DNA of 64,000 nt, taken from Mortierella sp. BCC40632 (lineage: Eukaryota > Mortierellomycota > Mortierellomycetes > Mortierellales > Mortierellaceae). Shown in pieces: positions 58,031 to 64,000 of this stretch. Below the pieces are notes generated by a model. That model did not search any database. It saw only the letters and a program-made list of their open reading frames with translations, and had not been told where the DNA came from. The translations under genes were made by a program, and so were the position numbers. The stretch spans positions 227,001 through 291,000 of the forward strand of contig WAEK01000015.1 of the NCBI GenBank assembly GCA_011634665.1, written 5' to 3'. Within the stretch, counting starts at the first letter, position 1, and every line of letters begins with the position of its first letter.

Positions 58031-59180
58031 TCACCGCAGTCCATAGGATAGAGCCATAGGATGTAAAACAGAGGTAGGAATGTCGGATTGGAGATCGTGT
58101 TTGCATAGTGGACATTGAGTGGACTTGTGGGTGAGCCAGACATCAACACACTCTGCATGATAGTCATGTCGACAAGAAAGGACACGGATCATGTCTCCAG
58201 CAACATAGTTACTCAAACAGATTGAACAAATTTCCTCGGAGGAAGCCTCGTCCCTCAACTCTGATATCTGTTGGTTCATGGTCGAATCTGAGACGACAAT
58301 TGGGATAGCAACAGAAGGAGATGAAGAGTCCTGCAGAGCCCTGGGGACAGAGGCTGAGGCAGAATGATGACTTGGCGCCGGCGAGCTGCATCTGGATGGG
58401 CACCTGGAAGGAGTACGGGCCCAAAATTTGCCTACAAGGCCAAGACTGCCTGTCATAAAGGATGGTTGGTGCTGGTGTCGATGGGTGGTTGCCTTTTCAT
58501 CCACTCCGCCCATGTAAACAGTGGTATCATTAGCGCTGCTGCAGCTACTGGTTGAAGAGGAGGACTGGGGGAAAGTACTGTGAGCGGCGGATGGACATGA
58601 AGGATAGTCGAGAGGGGTGGTCAAAAAGATGGATGAGACTTGGTGATCGAGAAAGACGGTTTGACGCGATGGATAGATGCGAACTGGGAAGCATCGGTTA
58701 ATAGTCGCCTGATCAAGGACCGATGGTTTCCCATGGTCGACCGCATGCACCGCCCCCTGTTCGTATCGTGAGAACTTTAGCAACACTATTGCCAAGCAGC
58801 CTAAAAGGAAGTCAAGATCAAAGAACTTGTTTAGTGACGAGCATGCTTCTCCCTCAGAGTCCAACCGATCTTCAACCATGCGTCAGCTTATCCGTACATA
58901 GGCCGAAAAAGAGGAGCGATAGGCCTCCGATGGTTAGCACCCGCATCGAGATGAATGCGACTGACTATAGAGTGTAGTGGAGGAGGAGGAGTTGACAGTG
59001 ACCGATCAAAGTTAGGCAGGGGGTCTTTGGTTGCAGAACTTGAGAAAGGAGAGTGCGGAATTTATAGAGGCCAGGCAAGCTTATTACATGATAGTGATCT
59101 GGAGTGGCCTCGATCATAGTTGGCTCAGTAACCACGAGGGTAGTAGAAGACATTATCTGAGCAGGGGAAGAAAAGCTCAT
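58031..59180 (-). CDS. Membrane-anchored RING-H2 E3 ubiquitin ligase
   Basis: Minus-strand exons 59088-59180, 58898-58964 and 58031-58800 join to 930 nt (309 aa). A short N-terminus (SSTTLVVTEPTMIEATPDHYH, in part) is followed by a membrane segment that is assembled from two exons (VLTIGGLSLLFFGLCCLAIV). A Ser-rich cytosolic linker leads to a C-terminal RING-H2, about residues 245-286: CSIC, CRHDYHAEC and CPLC. RING-H2 domains recruit E2 enzymes. An in-frame TAG before the second exon is the acceptor AG and is spliced out, which is why a simple frame scan starts too late. Other possible starts are the Met at residue 10, or an unseen upstream exon. The neighbour PA-TM-RING gene lies head-to-head. 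Confidence 0.82.
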
Positions 59181-60894
59181 CCCTAGTTGTGATTGAGGCA
59201 CTAGTGAGGTGGGCTTGACAGGAGATCTGTTGGACTTGATAAACAGACAGATATGGAGGAAGTGAGGGGAAGAAAGGGTGTGTGAGAGAGAGAGGAGAGA
59301 AAAAGAGGAGTGAGGAAAGGGGAGTTTGCAGAGAAGGGTGTTGATGCAGGAGCAGTCTAACGGCAGGTAAGGATGGGCGAGGCTATCAGTGGCTGGGTGA
59401 AGAAAAGAAAGCAGAGAGACGGAGACCTTCCGCATTGAGACCTCGCTCCTTCTCTTCCTTGTTCGCTTGCATGAATGGCTAGACAACGCGTCGAATCAGC
59501 AGCTTGGAGTGAACCGACTGCAGACCAGTCGTCCGCACAGAACATTCGCAGCGGCCTCCTGATAGGATCACGGTCTCTCGTTTCCTGTTCTAACCCATGG
59601 CACTCCACAGTCTCGCCAGGGTTGAACCTTATCAAGCAGGCCATGTAGGCCTCTGGGGCCGCTGCCACCATAATTTATGCAGATGATGGCATAAAACCGA
59701 CGTCTCCATACTACTTACATCCCTCAGTTCTTGAAGTCTACCATGCAATAGTCTTGCATGGAACAGATCCAGAGAATAAACCCTTTCGCTGTGTACGATG
59801 CCATAAACATAGACTGGATCCATTGGAAGGTCCAGCCGAGGAATTCCTCTGCCCTTCCATGTGGAGTACAATGGCGGGAGAGAGAGGGGCCAAGGGGGAA
59901 GAAGGAGAGTGCAGCCAATGGACTTTCCAAGCCAACTCACTTGAGCAGATTTGGAGAGAGAAGAATGACCCAAGAGGTCGCATCTCTCACCCACGGCTAC
60001 TTTTTTTTTTTTTTTTTCAGAGACCACCATGGTAGGGAAGGAATGTGAAATATGGTGATCAGACAAGTACTTTTGTGCCCTTTTCAAGAGAGAAAAGAGA
60101 AAAGCGAGAAAAAAAATAGAGATGGAGACTGTTGCCAATGGCTGCACTTGCAACTCAAAAGATTGGGCAATCAGCTGACTGGTTCTGGCCTCGACACAGC
60201 CAGTCATGGGCCAACCAGCTCACTCAGTCACCAGGCAGGGACTTTTTTTCTTCCTGTGTCACACACACACGGAGGAGGAGAAGGGCGAGTGTCCGTGCTC
60301 TCTCTCTCTCTCTCCGCCGCTCACTAGCCAAATTTGTCCGTGCCCTTTGGCAACAACAAAATATGTCAGACCGTCAGACCGTCAGACCACGTTCGTTACC
60401 GTGCAGAAGGCCTCTTGCAGCCTGTTAGCCTGTTGGCCAGCACTCAACATTAGAATGGGCGATTGTTCTATGGCATGCGATCTAACCGCCATCTTGACTC
60501 CGACCCTTTTTTTTTTTTTTTTTTTCTTTTCTTCTTCTCTTTCTTTCATCACTCCTCTCTCCTCATTCTCTCATCTCCCGCTATTTTTCTCTTTCACTCT
60601 CTTTCTCTTTCACCAAAGCAACTCATTCTCATTTTCGCCATCCAACTGTTCACTGAAACAACAGCATTTGGAATCATCCCATTTTCGTCTCCATTGCTTC
60701 CTGTCACCCTTTTCACTCTTTCTCCCTACCTGTCTCTCTCTCACTCTCTCTCACTCTCTACCTGTCTCTCTCTCTCGCTCTCTCGCTCTCTCTCACTCTC
60801 TACCTGTCTGTCTGTCTCTCTTTGTTTCCTCTCCCTCTTCCTCCCCCCCCCCCACTTTAAACTATTTGTTGCTTTTCAATCGACTTCCACTGCC
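59181..60894. promoter_or_regulatory. Divergent intergenic region between two RING genes
   Basis: 1.7 kb holding both promoters. It includes a GTCAGACC direct repeat (60366-60392), T-runs (60001-60017, 60508-60525) and a CT-rich leader with CTACCTGTCTCTCTC duplications (60726-60810) before the PA-TM-RING start. No gene is supported; several minus-strand frames are low complexity. Confidence 0.5.
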
Positions 60895-63075
60895 ATGTCC
60901 TACAGCCGAATGGTTCGCTTGTCGCGGATATCGGCAACTCTATTTCGGCCATCTCTGCTCATTCTTTTTTCTCTACTGGCAACCATTGTCCAGGCTGGCA
61001 TCTTTGGCATCTCCTTCACCCGTCTCAACTATGACATTGTCGGCGTCACCAACCCTCCCAAGAGCATCAATGCCCTGGATGTCCTTCTAGCTGGCAGTGA
61101 GATCCCAACGGGTATCATTGCTAAAACTGCTAGTATCCCAAAGGGCGGCCTCGCTGTATGTTCAGCCTTTACATTTCTCATCAACGAAGGCTTTAGGATT
61201 AGCTCGATCTCTCTGGGAAAACGGAGATCTTATGAGACTAAGCAATTCAAAAATATGTACTACTCTTGCTCAAAAATCCTAGGGAATTCTTTACGACATG
61301 GGTTACGCTTGTCAGCTTGGATTCAACCCAAACACGACTATTCCTACACCTGATCTCTTTGGACTTCCCAAGATTGCTTTGATCAGACGGGGTGGACCTA
61401 CAGAACAGGAGGCATGCACATTCCGTAACAAGCTTCTCAATGCACTCAGTGATGGCGCTATCGGAGCACTGATCTACAACATTCCAGGCTCCACGGCATT
61501 GGATGGGGCCACTGCTGTCCTTAGTCCCTCGAATGCTCCTGTCGATATCCCGGGACTCATGATTACATACGAGAGCGGCTCCATGTTTCGATCTTATTTG
61601 AAGCAAACTGATAACAGCTCTATGGTGGGTCAATCCAGTCGAGTCCGAATTCAGCTTAATCCAGACCAACGAATGCCTGTCGTTTGGGAGTTTATTCTAA
61701 TTGTCGTTGTGGTCTTGTTGGGCATCTCTTTCACAGTATCAGGTACGAATCCTTGCTTTTTCTCTCACTCACACACACTCTACTGAAGCCATCGACAAGT
61801 ACGATCTTTGCATATTGCTGTCAAGGCGATTGTTAACTTGAACTAACATTATCTCGCTCTTTTCTCATCCATTTAGTTATCCTACACTGTCGTCTCTACG
61901 CATTGAGACAACGTATTCGAATAGATGCCATGACGCGAGGTGACGTGTTACCCAATGGCACGATCCGTATGAGAAAAGTAACTCTTGACAAGACCATGTT
62001 GGATGAGTTTCCAGTCAGGATCTATGGGAAAGCTTGTCCTGTAGCCGAATCCAGCCAAGCTTTGCATACTCCTATAGAGGACCAACTCAAGGTTGCTACC
62101 GATTCCGCGTCTGCTACCACCACTACTGCCGAGACAATCTCCGAGCTCACCCCCAAGGATCCAGTGACCTCAATGGCCAACTCGATAGTGATGCTCCAAG
62201 AGACGAGAGACCCTGGAAAGGGGAGCGGTGAATTCGGTGACCAGCAAGGTTCAAAACCGAGTCTCTCTCGCGCTAATTCTACAGCAGGACAATCTCTCCG
62301 ATCGTTGACTGCGATTGCGGCTGCGACTGCCCTTGATGCCAGCACTCCTGAAAATACTACAGAGCCGAATACAACTCGAACTACGTATGATTTGGTGAAT
62401 GATGCCTGTGCAATTTGCATTGACGAGTTTTCTGAAGGAGAAGAGATACGTAAACTACCTTGTGGCCATGAATTCCACTGTGAATGTATTGGTAAGTTTA
62501 ATTTTCAATCCTGTTGTGTCTTTTCTTTTTTTTTTTTTTTTTTTTTTTGAGTCATGGATATACCATTGGTTTTGACGGCTGACTAATGAACTGTGTTTAC
62601 TCTTTTTTATATAGATCCATGGCTGATACGAAAAAGTTCGACTTGTCCTCTCTGCAAATATGACTGTTTGGGATCTACTCAGGACGAAGACGAGGAGAGT
62701 GGCGAGAGAGCTGTCGTACAGGATGAAGAAGGGGGTCAGGTAGCCTTGCCGAATGATCGACTGATGGAATTTGTGATGGGCCCGGAATGGGTTGCCTCAA
62801 GGACACGGCATGGATACAACGGCACAAGTACCGTAGACCGTGTTGGGCACTTTATTGGGTCTATCTCGGACCGTCTACGGGGTCGACCAGTCCGGAACCG
62901 TCCAACAGTGGTCGTGGAAGATCCCATCCAGTCAGAGTCACAGCCACAACAGGCCAACATGGCGTTGGAAGAGCTTGGTGAGTCAAACCTGCAGTCGATT
63001 GATATACAAGGAGGGGTACCGGCGGCGACGCCTGTCAGTACGATACAGTCGACTTCTTTGTCAAGCGCAGTTTAG
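60895..63075 (+). CDS. PA-TM-RING E3 ubiquitin ligase
   Basis: Exons 60895-61155, 61283-61742, 61877-62491 and 62615-63075 join to 1797 nt (598 aa). Residues about 17-35 are a signal peptide or anchor (LLILFSLLATIVQAG). A protease-associated (PA) domain covers about 40-215 (KIALIRRGG, AIGALIYNIPG, VDIPGLMITYESG). A membrane span (WEFILIVVVVLLGISFTVS) is at about 223-245, then a Ser/Thr-rich linker. RING-H2 is at about 413-455: CAICIDEF, CGHEFHCECI and STCPLC, split by the last intron. PA-TM-RING proteins (RNF13/GRAIL-type, fungal Tul1-like roles) ubiquitinate membrane cargo in Golgi, endosomes or vacuole. Length is typical. Confidence 0.94.
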
Positions 63076-63445
63076 GGTGAGAGCTCCACAGCAACAGCCA
63101 TTGCTCGACATTAGGTGTCCCGGATGAATGGATAGATACTTTCCTTTCTTTACCTGTACTATAGTGCTGCCTGTCAAATCAATAGATAAAATGGTTGAGC
63201 GCAGCAGAGGCGAAATCGCGTTGTCGCTCAAGTCTTTTTTAGACGTTGAACAGCAAAAGCAGTCAAAAAAACGAGGCGGAGTTGCGAGATTATAAAGGGT
63301 GTCCCATTGGACCGAGATTGGGGACATTCACACACACCCCATTCTCTTTTACGCACTCATCCAAACTCTCTCTCGCTCACACTCACTCACACACACGAAC
63401 GGGTCTCATTTCAGATTGCAAAAGATCAAGAAAAAAAAAATAGAA
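63076..63445. promoter_or_regulatory. Intergenic: PA-TM-RING 3' flank and MsrB promoter
   Basis: 370 bp with CA-repeat-like sequence (63330-63400) close to the MsrB start. No TATA box is clear and nothing else was seen. Confidence 0.5.
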
Positions 63446-63985
63446 ATGGCTCAACAAAAGACTGAACAAGAATGGCGAGCGGTCTTGTCGCCAGAACAAT
63501 TCCGCGTTCTTCGTCAAAAGGGAACCGAGATGGCCTACACGGGCGAGTATGACAAGCATACTGAAAAGGGTGTCTATCGTTGCGCAGGATGTCAGACGCC
63601 GCTCTATACCTCTTCACACAAGTTTAACTCTGGATGTGGGTGGCCCGCATTTTTTGATGCCGTTCCAGGTAAACAACAACAACGATAACGATAGTGACAG
63701 CATGCTTTTGACTCTCTCTAGCAAATATGCAAGGCAAACTTGGATTCCTTTTGCTCACCTATTTTTTTTTTTTTTTAAAAAAAAATGACCTTATTCTTGA
63801 CCTCAATAGGCGCTGTAGATCAGCACCCTGATCCGGATGGTCGTCGTATTGAGATTGTGTGCCATGCCTGCGGAGGTCATCTTGGACATGTTTTCAAAGG
63901 AGAAGGATTCTCAACCCCAACAGATGAACGCCATTGTGTCAACAGTATCTCACTCAAGTTCCAACCAGAGGACGCCAAGATCTAG
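63446..63985 (+). CDS. Peptide methionine-(R)-S-oxide reductase MsrB
   Basis: Exons 63446-63668 and 63810-63985 join to 399 nt (132 aa), complete within the window. The zinc site is CAGC (Cys46, Cys49) with CHAC (Cys92, Cys95). [15 protein letters not shown] and GGHLGHVF are family hallmarks. The catalytic Cys is about residue 117 in [10 protein letters not shown], a cysteine not selenocysteine enzyme. MsrB reduces the R-epimer of methionine sulfoxide in proteins, using thioredoxin. No targeting peptide is seen, so it is probably cytosolic. It belongs functionally with the peroxiredoxin 25 kb upstream. Confidence 0.97.
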
Positions 63986-64000
63986 AAGGAAAAAAAAAAA

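Noticed and set aside
59632..60207. Minus-strand 191-codon frame upstream of the RING gene
   Set aside because: No domain, includes translated T/A runs, and overlaps promoter-like sequence.
60206..60894. Upstream in-frame extension of PA-TM-RING
   Set aside because: Extends through CT-rich leader and homopolymers; the ATG at 60895 precedes a typical signal anchor.
1..64000. CRISPR arrays
   Set aside because: Direct repeats found are contiguous microsatellites or minisatellites with no spacers, and this is a eukaryotic genome.

Overview
The window is chromosomal DNA from a filamentous fungus. The evidence is short GT-AG introns (mostly 75-170 nt) that keep frame across every multi-exon gene, GPI-anchored wall proteins, fungal-type OPT and Mrp51 proteins, and non-coding DNA full of homopolymers and microsatellites. 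Intact queuine tRNA-ribosyltransferase, ARP1, cyclin-Q-like and EEF1AKMT4-like genes, plus a large lineage-specific leucine-rich-repeat (LRR) protein, suggest an early-diverging lineage, most likely Mortierellomycotina. That placement is inference, not proof. Exon boundaries below were worked out by hand, and each joined CDS was checked to be a multiple of three.

Layout. 0.4-11.4 kb: a Sec14-like lipid-transfer protein (-), an FHA-domain protein (+), a DCAF-type WD40 protein (+), a large LRR protein (+) and a small helical protein (+). 11.4-22.7 kb: a gene-poor block dominated by a 4.6 kb imperfect palindrome (arms about 2 kb, spacer about 0.5 kb) with a decayed gene beside it. 22.7-26.7 kb: an OPT-family transporter and a GPI-anchored wall protein. 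28.9-64 kb: a dense block with MRD1 (rRNA processing), a cupredoxin-like GPI protein, an Rvs167/Hob1-type BAR-SH3 protein, a Prx5-type peroxiredoxin, a cyclin, an HSL-type hydrolase, a CsbD-like stress protein, Mrp51, ARP1, queuine tRNA-ribosyltransferase, a mitochondrial Era GTPase, BUD13, an EEF1A-type methyltransferase, two membrane RING-H2 proteins and MsrB.

Themes. Several neighbours act in RNA processing and translation (MRD1, Mrp51, TGT, Era, BUD13, EEF1AKMT4-like). Two such pairs are head-to-head with only 222-332 bp between start codons. Peroxiredoxin, MsrB and the CsbD-like protein are stress-defence genes. The BAR-SH3 protein, ARP1 (dynactin), Sec14-like protein and RING proteins serve membrane and cytoskeletal traffic. 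No tRNA, rRNA, CRISPR array or intact transposase was recognised. The most unusual items are the large palindrome, an MRD1 start codon split by an intron, and an 8-nt first coding exon followed by a probable GC-AG intron in the BAR-SH3 gene.
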